The position numbers were made by a program, and so were the translations under genes. From Bacteroidaceae bacterium (lineage in GTDB: Bacteria; Bacteroidota; Bacteroidia; Bacteroidales; Bacteroidaceae), in contig JAKSLM010000001.1 of NCBI GenBank assembly GCA_024401225.1, forward strand, positions 62,001 through 126,000: 64,000 bases of DNA, in the 5' to 3' direction. A model generated the notes under the pieces. It had not been told where the DNA came from, did not search any database, and was given only the letters and a program-made list of their open reading frames with translations. Each line of letters begins with the position of its first letter. Position 1 is the first letter of the stretch. Positions 36,024-45,626 of this stretch are shown piece by piece.

Positions 36024-37316
36024 CTACAGCGCTCCCCACACTTTCTGTCCCCACACCGTACGCATGTATTGCTCAGCGTAATCAAATCCATAACGAGCAT
36101 ACTTACCCATCGGGACAAACATCGACATTCCACCAAATTCATCCTCCTTCACACGGCGATGATCCGAATATCCGAACACGGTCCACCAATAGTCAGTATT
36201 GTACTTGGCTATTACAATCTTGTCTATCTCCTTATGGAATTGGGCCAGTTCTTCGTCCGACATCACTTCATTCATCAAGTACTGGATGTCGAAATAATCT
36301 GGGTATCTATTCCTATAATAGCCGTCGAACAAGAAATAGTCCATATGACTCTCATCTGCTACAACAGCAAGAAGAGCATCCTTATGAGCATCAACCACGG
36401 TCTTCATGTAGGCTGCAAATGGTTCAACCATACTTGTCTTGACGGTAGACATTATCGCTCCACACGTGCCAGAATGCTGACTGGTGCACAACTTACGCTC
36501 CAAGTATGTGTCCACATATCTCTTTGCTATGTCCTTCGCCGCTTCTTCACCACTCTTGTAGAGGTAATCAACCAAGGTCGCGTAATCAGCTCCATATCCT
36601 GGTATCTCCGCAGGCGAAGCGATGATGTAATCTGCCACATCCTTCAGCATATAGTCCACTTCCACACATTGCATGAAGCACGCATCGAATAGGATGAAAT
36701 CCATCTTCTTATACTGCTTCAGCACATTTGCCATATCTTCAATGGCCATCTCATCGCCATAATCGCTCAACTGGTTGTGTCCATTATCCAAACCAAACGA
36801 ACGGTTCTTTGCCTTATTGCTGCCATTCTTTACCGGAGGCTCTATCCAACCAGAAGCATGGGATGCAAAGACTGCTGAATATGTATCAGAAGGATGATGC
36901 TTGACCACATAGTCCATCACCGCCTTCAGCTGTTCTGGGCTTGCAGAGTTACAATCCGTAGGGAATGTATATTCTGGTGTGAGAAGATTAACGGAAAGGT
37001 AAGACGAGTCCTTGTATGCTGTTGTAATGTTGTAAATACGTGGCGACTTGGTGTCGTCAACATAGAGGATGAAATTGTCATTAGGAGTCATGTTCTTTGA
37101 AGTCATCACTCCCATGAGCATCTCATTCATATCGTCACCGAGATAGAGCGCCGAACCCAATGAGTTCTCGGCCACTAAATACGCCAGAACTGTCTTCACG
37201 CTTGTTGTGTCGGTTTCTACTGGTGTTGGTGTTGGAATTTCCTTCTTCTCACCGCATCCACTTAGGATTGTCATGGCAGACAGAAGAAGAGCGGGAATTA
37301 TATTTCTCAATTTCAT
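36024..37316 (-). CDS. Clostripain-related cysteine peptidase (C11) lipoprotein
   Basis: A 430-aa lipoprotein (lipobox SGC, Cys 21). Peptidase C11 motifs are the catalytic His in FASHASGW (His 153) and Cys in LFDACFMQCVE (Cys 213). The family cleaves after basic residues, and Bacteroidales members act at the cell surface. A 45-base gap leads to the HprK-like kinase gene. It follows the 167-aa secreted-protein gene after 3 bases. Confidence 0.88.
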   Translation of the reverse strand: MKLRNIIPALLLSAMTILSGCGEKKEIPTPTPVETDTTSVKTVLAYLVAENSLGSALYLGDDMNEMLMGVMTSKNMTPNDNFILYVDDTKSPRIYNITTAYKDSSYLSVNLLTPEYTFPTDCNSASPEQLKAVMDYVVKHHPSDTYSAVFASHASGWIEPPVKNGSNKAKNRSFGLDNGHNQLSDYGDEMAIEDMANVLKQYKKMDFILFDACFMQCVEVDYMLKDVADYIIASPAEIPGYGADYATLVDYLYKSGEEAAKDIAKRYVDTYLERKLCTSQHSGTCGAIMSTVKTSMVEPFAAYMKTVVDAHKDALLAVVADESHMDYFLFDGYYRNRYPDYFDIQYLMNEVMSDEELAQFHKEIDKIVIAKYNTDYWWTVFGYSDHRRVKEDEFGGMSMFVPMGKYARYGFDYAEQYMRTVWGQKVWGAL

Positions 37317-37319
37317 CGA

Positions 37320-37823
37320 TTATTCAGCATTATAGGTCTCATCCAAAGGATGAACAAACTTGAACTCATCCTCATTAATAACTTCTATACGGCGACCGTC
37401 CTTCTCCAAGTATCTCTTCTTGATTTTATAGAATTTCTTGGACAAGTCAGCACGCTTTGCGGCAAAGAACACGCACGAAGTCTGCATCACGCATCCCTTG
37501 CGACGCTCCAAATGGTTGCGAAACTGATCGCTGAAGTCGCTTCGATAAGGCAGGAATTTCGTTTTCTTATCTATATCAATGCTGTCCACTTTGCATATTG
37601 GCGAGAAGTACACTATGCTATCGCCAAACTGCTCCGAGAATCCAAATACGTACACCGAGCCAGAAGTCTTGCCCTGCGTTGTCACATCCGATTCAGCAGC
37701 TTTCTTTTTCTTATCTTTCTTTTCCTTCTTGTCCTTTGCCTGGCTATCATTTACATTAGCCGCAGTAACGGTACCTGCAGTCAGCATTGTCAAGCAAAGC
37801 ATTACAAATATATTCTTAACCAT
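37320..37823 (-). CDS. Hypothetical secreted protein, 167 aa
   Basis: Not recognised. A signal peptide (to about residue 22) is followed by a Lys/Glu-rich linker (KDKKEKKDKKKKA) and a compact domain with SGSVYVFGFSEQFGDSIVYFSPI and CVMQTSCVFFAAKRADLSKKFYKIKKRYL. It is the first gene of the run that includes the C11 protease and the PqqD cassette; the 3-base spacing to the C11 gene suggests the two products work together. Confidence 0.6.
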   Translation of the reverse strand: MVKNIFVMLCLTMLTAGTVTAANVNDSQAKDKKEKKDKKKKAAESDVTTQGKTSGSVYVFGFSEQFGDSIVYFSPICKVDSIDIDKKTKFLPYRSDFSDQFRNHLERRKGCVMQTSCVFFAAKRADLSKKFYKIKKRYLEKDGRRIEVINEDEFKFVHPLDETYNAE

Positions 37824-37857
37824 AAATGTATGTTACGTTGTTATAGTACTTTCAAAG

Positions 37858-37890
37858 AAAAAACGGAGGCTCACGAAGTGTGTGCCCCCG
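37858..37890 (-). terminator. Terminator of rpoD
   Basis: A GC-rich 11-bp stem with one mismatch and one G-U (37864-37874 with 37880-37890) followed on the - strand by six T. Confidence 0.75.
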
Positions 37891-37907
37891 AGTAGATTCT
37901 ATATTGC

Positions 37908-38768
37908 CTAACCAAGATAAGATTTAAGCAATTTGCTGCGTGAGTTAGCACGCAAACGGCGGATAGCCTTCTCCTTAATCTGGCGAACACGTTCACGAGT
38001 GAGGTTGAATCGATCACCGATCTCCTCAAGCGTCTTCTCATTCTCACCGATACCGAAGAACATTCGGATGATGTCCTTCTCCCTTGGCGAAAGAGTGTCG
38101 AGTGCGCGGTCGATCTCCTTTGCCAGACTCTCGTTTACCAGCGTATGGTCAGCCATAGGGCTGTCGTCGTTGGCAAGAACGTCAAGCAGCGTATTGTCTT
38201 CACCCTCTACGAATGGAGCATCAACTGAGATGTGACGTCCGCTGACCTTCATTGTGTCAGCAACCTTGTCTACTGGGAGTGAAAGCTCTGCTGCCAATTC
38301 TTCTGGCGATGGACGGCGCTCGTTTTCCTGTTCGAACTTTGAGAATGCCTTTCCGATTTTGTTGAGCGAACCGACCTGGTTAAGTGGCAAGCGAACTATA
38401 CGGCTTTGCTCTGCAAGAGCCTGAAGGATGCTCTGGCGAATCCACCACACCGCATAACTGATAAACTTGAAACCACGCGTCTCATCAAATTTCTCGGCTG
38501 CCTTGATAAGGCCCAGATTTCCCTCATTGATGAGGTCAGGCAAAGTAAGCCCCTGATTCTGGTACTGTTTTGCTACAGAAACGACGAAACGGAGGTTTGC
38601 CTTGGTCAGTTTTTCCAATGCACGGCGGTCGCCCTTACGGATGCGTCCTGCGAGTTCTACCTCTTCCTCCACTGTAATCAAGTCCTCACGACCTATCTCC
38701 TGCAAATACTTGTCAAGTGATGCAGATTCACGGTTCGTGATACTCTTCGTAATCTTTAATTGTCTCAT
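37908..38768 (-). CDS. rpoD: Primary sigma-70 factor (RpoD/SigA type)
   Basis: The 286-aa protein has sigma regions 1.2 ([16 protein letters not shown]), 2 ([32 protein letters not shown], then [15 protein letters not shown]), 3 and 4 ([28 protein letters not shown]). Region 1.1 is absent, as in Bacteroidetes primary sigma factors. It recognises the TAnnTTTG/TTTG promoters seen throughout this window. The start at 38768 is fixed by a -7 element at 38790-38797 lying in the longer frame. Confidence 0.95.
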   Translation of the reverse strand: MRQLKITKSITNRESASLDKYLQEIGREDLITVEEEVELAGRIRKGDRRALEKLTKANLRFVVSVAKQYQNQGLTLPDLINEGNLGLIKAAEKFDETRGFKFISYAVWWIRQSILQALAEQSRIVRLPLNQVGSLNKIGKAFSKFEQENERRPSPEELAAELSLPVDKVADTMKVSGRHISVDAPFVEGEDNTLLDVLANDDSPMADHTLVNESLAKEIDRALDTLSPREKDIIRMFFGIGENEKTLEEIGDRFNLTRERVRQIKEKAIRRLRANSRSKLLKSYLG

Positions 38769-38789
38769 ATATGATATATAAAAAGCGTG

Positions 38790-38797
38790 CAAAGATA
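38790..38797 (-). promoter_or_regulatory. Promoter -7 element for rpoD
   Basis: TATCTTTG on the - strand, 22 bases before the ATG. Confidence 0.6.
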
Positions 38798-38935
38798 CAA
38801 TATTTTCCTCACATACGCACACTATGCAGCGAACTTTTAAATATTATTATACATTCGTTGCCGTTTAATGCCAGTATGCCATCCCTACTTTGCTTTACAG
38901 CAGGCAAAGGGACATAGCCTATGCCAAGAGTCCTC

Positions 38936-39979
38936 CTATTCTATCCAGAGCAAGGCACCCGATGCCACGTTGAAAGCAACCTTAGGTGCAGCGCCCTTAT
39001 TGAACAGCGCATAGTTGAGCACATCGATCGTGCCAAACTGTGCTATTGGCATTTCCTTTTGGTATAGTGTCTTTGTTGCAGAGAATATCTTCACGTCTGC
39101 CATGCTTGGCATGTTGTACACCACTCCTTGAATCTTACGTTTTGCATCAGGTGCAGGCATTTGGACTGTCTTCTGATCGCGAACCGAGATATAATATGGT
39201 TCACCACTCACGTCGTCAGCATCCACAAGCCCAAGCTTTGTCGAGAATCGGAAGAACACTTCCTTATCCAGTTCTGCAGATGGTATGCAGCTGTATGTCT
39301 TTGACGATACGATTGTGTCAGAATAGCCAACAAACAATTGCATCAATGCCGTTTCCTGTAGTTCCAACTCGTCGAGCATAATCTGCATCGTAGCTCCGTC
39401 CTTAGGCATTGATTCCACTTCGCCTCTCTTCAGAGCATTCTTGCTGTCGCGAATATCAAAAATCTCCTGCGCCGTAAGCTCTGCCATCTTTGCTGTCGAC
39501 GAAGCATTGAGGATCTCGCCTGTCAGATATTTCTTCGAGTCGAGTCGATTGCTTGTTGATCGCTCTGCAATCTCAGCATGTGCTTCTTCCTTGTAAGGAG
39601 TGTTGATGCAAGCAAGGATGCCACTTTTAGTCAGCTGAACATTTGATGCAGATGATTTGTCTTTCATTTTAATAGTAAAACACTTATCCTTATCTGGTGT
39701 ACCCTTTGGATAAACCTGCAGACGTTTGATCTCATGCTTCACATCCTCTTCCATTGCGACATTGGTAACATGAAGGAAACGTTCCGCATAACGGGCAAAT
39801 TCGCCTGGAGTATACACTACTTTCTGCACCTCTACATCAACGTTTATGGTAGTCTTTGGAAGGTAGTAATTCACTCCCTCTGCCACTACGCCTGGGGTGA
39901 ATTCTGTCACCTGAGTCTGTGCTCCTGCAGCCATTGAGAATGCAAGAAGCATGCCGCTCAATATATGTTTTTTCTTCAT
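38936..39979 (-). CDS. DUF4831 family secreted protein
   Basis: A 347-aa protein with a signal peptide (cleavage near AAGAQ) that matches the Bacteroidetes-specific DUF4831 family: GVNYYLPKTTINVDVEVQKVVYTPGEFARYAERFL and the central SNRLDSKKYLTGEILNASSTAKMAELTAQEIFDIRDS. Function is unknown. It follows nnr after 73 bases on the same strand. Confidence 0.85.
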   Translation of the reverse strand: MKKKHILSGMLLAFSMAAGAQTQVTEFTPGVVAEGVNYYLPKTTINVDVEVQKVVYTPGEFARYAERFLHVTNVAMEEDVKHEIKRLQVYPKGTPDKDKCFTIKMKDKSSASNVQLTKSGILACINTPYKEEAHAEIAERSTSNRLDSKKYLTGEILNASSTAKMAELTAQEIFDIRDSKNALKRGEVESMPKDGATMQIMLDELELQETALMQLFVGYSDTIVSSKTYSCIPSAELDKEVFFRFSTKLGLVDADDVSGEPYYISVRDQKTVQMPAPDAKRKIQGVVYNMPSMADVKIFSATKTLYQKEMPIAQFGTIDVLNYALFNKGAAPKVAFNVASGALLWIE

Positions 39980-40052
39980 TATTATTTATCCGTATTTTTA
40001 CGTTCTTATTTATCAAATACTCATCCCCACGACTTCACGAACTCAAAGGGCT

Positions 40053-41567
40053 TCAACGCCTCAGTTCCTCGAATGCCAATGGAAGATAGTCCACCATGCT
40101 GCTAGCAGTCACGCCTTCATATCCGAGCACCTCGGCTGCCTTGTCGCCAGCCAAGCCATGCAGGTACACACCAAGTCGTGTTGCAACATCAGCAGGATAA
40201 TCCTGCGCCAGGAGCGAGAGGATAATGCCCGTAAGCACATCGCCGCAACCAGCTGTTGCCATGCCTGGGTTGCCTGTCGTGTTGTAGAACACATCGCCCT
40301 TTGGAGTACATACTGCCGAGAACGCACCTTTTATTACTATATAAATCTGCTGGCGCACACAAAGTTGGCGTGTCACTTCAAGTTCTTCGTACGAGTTGCG
40401 AGTAGAACTAATGAGTCCAAACAGTTCCTTCTTGTGAGGAGTAAGAATCGTGTTGCGAGGCAACTGGTTCACCCATCCGCGATGCGATCCGAATATATTC
40501 AAGGCATCGGCATCAAGCACGAGGGCTTGGCGTGACAGACTTATCTGTTCTATCAGCGTCTGCACGGTAGCAGGTCGTGTGCCTATGCCTGGGCCGATAG
40601 CCACAGCATCGTATGGACTGACATCGAATGTATGAGCCCAGCATTGAATATCACTATCGACGCTCAACACGGCCTCTGGCACCGCTACCTGCAATGCCAT
40701 CACGTTATACTCTGGCGTCCTGACCGTCAGTTTCCCAACTCCAGCTCTGATACAAGCACGTGCTGAAAGTATCGCTGCACCAGCCATGTGCTGTGTGCCT
40801 GCTACGAGGGCAGCATGCCCCATCGAGCCTTTGTGTGCAAACTTCGAACGGGTCTTGAGCAGCGGAGCCATGTCCTCCTTCTGGGTAATGTAATAAGGCG
40901 TTAATGCTTCATCCCCTTCCGGTTCTTTCAGTCCTATATCAAGCACATGCCATTGACCCACAATTTCCTCATTCTCCGGGAAGAGGAAACTAAGCTTTGG
41001 ATATTGGAAAGTGAGTGTATAGTCTGCACGGATGATGTGATTCATCACGTTGAGCGTATTGTCCTCGCACATCAATCCGGATGGAACATCGATCGACACT
41101 ACTGTGGCACTCGATGCGTTGATGTATTTTACTACCGATGCAAAACCTCCGTTAAGTGGATTACGCAATCCTGTGCCAAACAAACCGTCGACCACGACAT
41201 CCGTTTCTGACAGTTCTGGTGGAGTAAACTGTGTCTCTACCACCGTGACATGAACTGCCGGGCAAGCGCTTTGCAGTCTTTGAAGGTTTTGTTCGCAACA
41301 TTTGCTTAGAGTCTTGTCGGCCTTAAACAGGAATGCCTCCACATCATAGCCTGCCTGCGACAGCATTCGTGCCACAGCCAGCGCATCACCGCCATTGTTT
41401 CCCGGACCTGCAAACACCTTTATGCCAGAACTTGGATTCCACTTCCCTATTATCCAGTCGGACACAGACCTTGAAGCGCGCTCCATCAGTTCCAGCGGTG
41501 TGATTCTGTCCACCTCAATGGTATGGGCATCCACCGCTTTAATTTGATTACCTGTAAGTATCTTCAT
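40053..41567 (-). CDS. nnr: Bifunctional NAD(P)H-hydrate epimerase/dehydratase
   Basis: The 504-aa protein joins an N-terminal YjeF_N epimerase domain (MKILTGNQIKAVDAHTIE, GPGNNGGDALAVARML, DVVVDGLFGTGLRNP) to a C-terminal dehydratase of the ribokinase-like fold (AHKGSMGHAALVAG, AVAIGPGIGTRPAT, VLDADALN, NTTGNPGMATAGCGDVLTG). Together they repair hydrated NADH and NADPH using ATP or ADP. Length fits the fused family. Confidence 0.93.
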   Translation of the reverse strand: MKILTGNQIKAVDAHTIEVDRITPLELMERASRSVSDWIIGKWNPSSGIKVFAGPGNNGGDALAVARMLSQAGYDVEAFLFKADKTLSKCCEQNLQRLQSACPAVHVTVVETQFTPPELSETDVVVDGLFGTGLRNPLNGGFASVVKYINASSATVVSIDVPSGLMCEDNTLNVMNHIIRADYTLTFQYPKLSFLFPENEEIVGQWHVLDIGLKEPEGDEALTPYYITQKEDMAPLLKTRSKFAHKGSMGHAALVAGTQHMAGAAILSARACIRAGVGKLTVRTPEYNVMALQVAVPEAVLSVDSDIQCWAHTFDVSPYDAVAIGPGIGTRPATVQTLIEQISLSRQALVLDADALNIFGSHRGWVNQLPRNTILTPHKKELFGLISSTRNSYEELEVTRQLCVRQQIYIVIKGAFSAVCTPKGDVFYNTTGNPGMATAGCGDVLTGIILSLLAQDYPADVATRLGVYLHGLAGDKAAEVLGYEGVTASSMVDYLPLAFEELRR

Positions 41568-41699
41568 ATTACAAAAGTTGATCAGAAATTTGTACTTTGA
41601 AGTAGCTAAAAAAGAAAGAATTCTTGTCTTTAATGTGCAAAGATAGTGATGTTTTTCATTTTTTTCAAGAAAAAAGCCACAAAATCCATATATTTATCA

Positions 41700-41707
41700 T
41701 AAATTTG
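41700..41707 (+). promoter_or_regulatory. Promoter -7 element for hpt
   Basis: TAAATTTG, matching TAnnTTTG, 20 bases before the ATG at 41727. A second TTTG follows at 41715-41718. Confidence 0.55.
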
Positions 41708-41726
41708 TCTCAAATTTGCATTTAAA

Positions 41727-42260
41727 ATGATAAAAGTAAAAGATTTGGAGTTTGAAATCTCCATAACAAGCGAAGACATAGAACATCGAATCGAATCGTT
41801 GGCAGAGCGTATCAATTTCGACTACGAAGGCAAATGTCCTATCATTATAGCCATACTCAACGGCTCATTCATATTTGCCGCCGACATCACACGACATTTC
41901 AACTTCGACCACGAGATTCACTTCGCAAAATACTCATCATACCAGGGTACCCAATCCACCGGCAACGTGAAAAGCCTGCTCGGAATGCCTGCAGACATCA
42001 CAGACCGCGACATCATCATCATTGAGGACATCGTCGACTCCGGAGTGACCATGTCAGCCATCCTCTCCGAACTTGAATCCAAGGGACCTCGCTCAGTCGA
42101 GATTTGCACCTTGCTCATGAAGCCAGAGAACCTTAAGGTCGACATCAATGTCAAGTACTGCGCCTTCGAGATTCCAAACCTTTTCGTCGTTGGTTACGGA
42201 CTCGACTACGACGGACTGGGCCGCAACTACCCTGACATTTATACAGTGTGTGACAACTAA
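41727..42260 (+). CDS. hpt: Hypoxanthine phosphoribosyltransferase
   Basis: A 177-aa type I phosphoribosyltransferase. PRPP-binding motif IIIIEDIVDSGVTMS, the N-terminal IIAILNGSFIFAADITRHFNFD and the C-terminal FEIPNLFVVGYGLDYDGLGRNYPDI are typical of bacterial Hpt. It salvages hypoxanthine and guanine. adk follows after 46 bases; both act in purine nucleotide supply. Confidence 0.94.
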   Translation: MIKVKDLEFEISITSEDIEHRIESLAERINFDYEGKCPIIIAILNGSFIFAADITRHFNFDHEIHFAKYSSYQGTQSTGNVKSLLGMPADITDRDIIIIEDIVDSGVTMSAILSELESKGPRSVEICTLLMKPENLKVDINVKYCAFEIPNLFVVGYGLDYDGLGRNYPDIYTVCDN

Positions 42261-42306
42261 ACAATAAGTATAGACATAAACTAATTACTACACAAAACAA
42301 AAGAAA

Positions 42307-42879
42307 ATGAAGAATATCATCATCTTCGGTGCTCCTGGCTCAGGCAAGGGCACTTACAGCGACGAAATCGTTGCAAAGTACAACATGGGTCACATCTCTA
42401 CTGGCGATGTGCTCCGCGGCGAAATCAAGAACGGCACAGAACTCGGTAAGATTGCTAAGGGATACATTGACAATGGCCAGCTCATCCCAGACGAGCTCAT
42501 GATCGACATCCTCGCAAAAACATACGACTCACTTCCAAAGGGACAGGGCGTCATCTTCGACGGTTTCCCACGCACCATCGCACAGGCAGAGGCACTCAAG
42601 AAGATGCTCTCAGAGCGCGGTGACGACATGGGTATGATGATTGAGCTCGTAGTAGACGAAGAAACTCTTCTCGCACGCCTCCTCAACCGTGCCATCGAAC
42701 AGGGCCGTGCTGACGACAACGAGGTTACAATCAAGAAGCGCTTCGAGGTTTACCACAACCAGACTGCCCCACTCGCTGATTGGTTTGAGAAGGAAGGCAT
42801 CCGCAACACATTCACATGGAATGGAACAAAGGAAGCCATGCTCGCCGACATCTACGCATGCATTGACAAGAACAACTAA
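42307..42879 (+). CDS. adk: Adenylate kinase
   Basis: A 190-aa protein with P-loop GAPGSGKGT, the AMP-binding segment HISTGDVLRGEI, DGFPRTIAQAEAL and the short LID (LLNRAIEQGRADDNEVTIKKRFEVY) without zinc ligands. It equilibrates AMP, ADP and ATP. It lies between hpt and obgE on the same strand. Confidence 0.95.
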   Translation: MKNIIIFGAPGSGKGTYSDEIVAKYNMGHISTGDVLRGEIKNGTELGKIAKGYIDNGQLIPDELMIDILAKTYDSLPKGQGVIFDGFPRTIAQAEALKKMLSERGDDMGMMIELVVDEETLLARLLNRAIEQGRADDNEVTIKKRFEVYHNQTAPLADWFEKEGIRNTFTWNGTKEAMLADIYACIDKNN

Positions 42880-42929
42880 TATAAATAAGGTAAAAGATTA
42901 GAGGTTAGAGACTTCTTTGGAGGAATTTG

Positions 42930-44117
42930 ATGGAATCCAACTTTATTGACTACGTAAAAATCTACTGTCGCTCAGGACGAGGCGGACGAGGTTCCGCCCA
43001 CCTTCACCGTGCAAAATACCAGCCAAAGGGCGGACCTGATGGAGGAAACGGCGGACGCGGAGGCCATGTCATACTGCGAGGCAACCGCAACTACTGGACT
43101 CTCCTTCACCTTCGCTACGACCGTCATATACGTGCCGGCCACGGAGGCAATGGCTCAAAATGCAAGAGCACGGGACGAAAAGGCGAGGACCGCTACATCG
43201 ACGTACCATGCGGCACAGTAGTCTACAATGCCGATACTGGAGCCTACATATGCGACGTTACCGACCACGGGCAGGAAGTAATCCTCCTTCATGGAGGACG
43301 AGGCGGACTGGGCAACTTCAACTTTGCCACACCTACCAATCAGGCACCTCGCTATGCACAGCCAGGCGAACCAATGCAGGAATTGGCAGTCATCCTCGAA
43401 CTCAAGCTGCTTGCTGATGTCGGACTCGTTGGATTCCCAAATGCAGGCAAGAGCACGCTCGTCAACGCCATGTCGTCTGCAAAACCAAAGATAGGCAACT
43501 ATCCATTCACCACACTCGAACCGTCACTTGGCATCGTGCCATACCGCGATGGCCGTTCATTCGTCATTGCCGACATTCCGGGCATCATAGAGGGAGCCAG
43601 CGAAGGTCGTGGACTCGGACTCCGCTTCCTGCGTCACATTGAGCGCAACTCACTGCTCCTCTTCATGGTTCCAGCCGATACTGACGACATCCGCAAGGAA
43701 TACGAGATACTGCTCAACGAGCTCCGCCAGTTCAATCCTGAACTGCTCGACAAGGGACGCATCCTCGCCATTACGAAGTGCGACCTCCTCGGCATGGACG
43801 ACGAACTCATCGACATGCTCAAGGAGAATCTACCTACCGACCTTCCGGTGGTCTTCATTAGTGCAGTAGCCCAGCAAGGACTGCAGCAACTTAAGGACCT
43901 CCTCTGGCAGGAGATGAACAGCGAGAGCAACAAGATTGCCAGCATCAATACCATCGACACCGTGGTACACCGCGACAAGGACTTCTCCCACCTTAGCGAA
44001 TACATCGACGACGATGATGAAGGATGGGGCGATGACTACCCTGCCGACGATGACGACATCGAGTACATCGACGAGGAAGATTTCGAAGACCTCGAGGACT
44101 TCGAGTACGAAGACTAA
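42930..44117 (+). CDS. obgE: GTPase Obg
   Basis: The 395-aa protein has the Gly-rich Obg domain ([28 protein letters not shown] and further turns), G1 [10 protein letters not shown]3 [10 protein letters not shown]4 TKCD and G5 SAVAQQG. The C-terminus is strongly acidic (Asp/Glu-rich, last about 40 residues). ObgE assists assembly of the 50S subunit. The ATG at 42930 follows an AGGA ribosome-binding site; the frame also has a TTG just before it. A strong terminator follows. Confidence 0.95.
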   Translation: MESNFIDYVKIYCRSGRGGRGSAHLHRAKYQPKGGPDGGNGGRGGHVILRGNRNYWTLLHLRYDRHIRAGHGGNGSKCKSTGRKGEDRYIDVPCGTVVYNADTGAYICDVTDHGQEVILLHGGRGGLGNFNFATPTNQAPRYAQPGEPMQELAVILELKLLADVGLVGFPNAGKSTLVNAMSSAKPKIGNYPFTTLEPSLGIVPYRDGRSFVIADIPGIIEGASEGRGLGLRFLRHIERNSLLLFMVPADTDDIRKEYEILLNELRQFNPELLDKGRILAITKCDLLGMDDELIDMLKENLPTDLPVVFISAVAQQGLQQLKDLLWQEMNSESNKIASINTIDTVVHRDKDFSHLSEYIDDDDEGWGDDYPADDDDIEYIDEEDFEDLEDFEYED

Positions 44118-44150
44118 TCCCCCACCTTATTATATATTTAGAGAAACAGG

Positions 44151-44196
44151 TTCCCAACTATCACATTCGACAGTTGGGAATCTTTGTTTTTTTCTT
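44151..44196 (+). terminator. Terminator of obgE
   Basis: A 9-bp perfect stem (44151-44159 with 44172-44180) followed by a T-rich tail. Confidence 0.8.
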
Positions 44197-44319
44197 CCTA
44201 GTTCTTCACTTGATAACATAATGGATGAACAGCGCATGTACACCATGTCACACTCTCAAGCAATAAAACATAGTGGATGTACAACGCATCTTCACCCATC
44301 GTTACAATAATAGCGAAAC

Positions 44320-44378
44320 AAGATATACTATGTTATTTCGTAGGATAGTATATCTTCCGAGATAATATAGTATATCTT
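44320..44378. repeat. Three copies of a 12-bp repeat, AAGATATACTAT
   Basis: The copies are at 44320-44331 (+), and 44345-44356 and 44367-44378 (inverted). The first and second form a perfect 12-bp hairpin. The group sits just after the 3' end of the YitT gene and may serve as its terminator or as binding sites. Confidence 0.5.
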
Positions 44379-44399
44379 ATCGTTAAAGTGTTATAAGAG

Positions 44400-45614
44400 T
44401 TATCCTTTCTTCGTGAGGTGCGCTTTGACTTGTTCTATATCAGCGAATCGATGGATGAAGCATTCGTCTTCGGAACCGGTGGAGACGATGTAGGAGAGGT
44501 GTCCCTGGGTATCGTGTTCGGTGACGAGGGTATCGAAGCCATAGTAGTTCTTGACATAGGCGGCTTTATCCTCGGCGGTGCCGGTGAGGATGTTGTCGTT
44601 CAATGGGCGATCAGTATCGATGCCTACTGCCTTGAGCGAGCGTACCTCGAAGGCTGGACCAATGAGCTGCTGCATGGAGAGTATGGCATCGGCATCGTCG
44701 GTGGCGAGTACCACTACCTGACGGCGTGGGACACGACGTGCATCCCTTACTTTCATCACGTCGAAGCCTTCACCCCATACTCCTGTGACATTGCCCATGG
44801 TGACAAAGGCATAAGGATCGATGTTCTTGATCATGCGGAACATGCCTGCCTGTTCTCGTCTGCGGACCACACTGATGACAACCTTGCGATCGGACTTGGT
44901 AAAGTAGCCCATACCGTCGAGGATGGTGACTCCCCTACCCGTGCTGATGATGGCATCGGCAATGGCTATAGGATTGCGCGAATAGATTTTGAATTCGACC
45001 GACTGGCGATAGCTGCGGATGAAGTAGTCGAGCGCCATGCTGGCAATGATGAGGTAGACGTAACCGAAGATGACGAGCTGTACGTTGCGGAAGACGATGT
45101 AGCTGCAACTGATGATGACGAAGTCGAAGAGCATCATGACTGTGCCCAGCGACACGTTTCTATACTTGTTGATAACTGCAGCAATGATGTCAGTTCCTCC
45201 TGTTGATCCGCCTGCCATGAAGCAGATAGCAAGACCTACGCCCTCGGCTATGGCGCCAATAACGGTTGCCATGAATAGTTCGTCGCCTACGAGCATAGGG
45301 CTGCCCAAGTACTCATGCAGACGCTGCAACAACCACAGCACCAATGTGATGACATTGGTGGCATAGATGGTCTTTGCAAGGAATTTCCATCCCAACGTTT
45401 TCAATGCCATAAGAAGCAAAGCGGCATTGATGATGAAATAGGAGTACTGAACCTCGAAGCCTGTGGCATAGTAGATCAGCGAACCGATACCTGTGACACC
45501 GCCTGAGGTCAGCTTGTAGGGAAGGAAGAAGAAGGTAACGGCAGCAGCATAAATGGTTACGCCGACTGTGATCGACAAGTAATCCAGAATCTCTGAACGT
45601 AGTCTTCCTGTCAT
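44400..45614 (-). CDS. YitT-family membrane protein with extra C-terminal domain
   Basis: A 404-aa protein. The N-terminal half has the YitT membrane region (PYKLTSGGVTGIGSLIYY, ICFMAGGSTGGTDIIAAVINKY) with about five helices, followed by the soluble DUF2179 domain (SDRKVVISVVRRREQAGMFRMIKNIDPYAFVTMGNVTGVWGEGF). Usual YitT proteins stop there (about 280-290 aa); here roughly 115 more residues follow (from about 290), without recognised motif. Substrate is unknown. It lies 12 bases after the mannose-1-phosphate guanylyltransferase gene. Confidence 0.85.
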   Translation of the reverse strand: MTGRLRSEILDYLSITVGVTIYAAAVTFFFLPYKLTSGGVTGIGSLIYYATGFEVQYSYFIINAALLLMALKTLGWKFLAKTIYATNVITLVLWLLQRLHEYLGSPMLVGDELFMATVIGAIAEGVGLAICFMAGGSTGGTDIIAAVINKYRNVSLGTVMMLFDFVIISCSYIVFRNVQLVIFGYVYLIIASMALDYFIRSYRQSVEFKIYSRNPIAIADAIISTGRGVTILDGMGYFTKSDRKVVISVVRRREQAGMFRMIKNIDPYAFVTMGNVTGVWGEGFDVMKVRDARRVPRRQVVVLATDDADAILSMQQLIGPAFEVRSLKAVGIDTDRPLNDNILTGTAEDKAAYVKNYYGFDTLVTEHDTQGHLSYIVSTGSEDECFIHRFADIEQVKAHLTKKG

Positions 45615-45626
45615 AAAACGAAGTGC

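Noticed and set aside
35835..36692. 285-codon + strand frame across the HprK-like and C11 genes
   Set aside because: It spans two real - strand genes and their gap and has no recognisable content.
44418..45206. 262-codon + strand frame opposite the YitT gene
   Set aside because: The YitT and DUF2179 motifs on the - strand are clear; this is a mirror frame rich in Asp and Glu.
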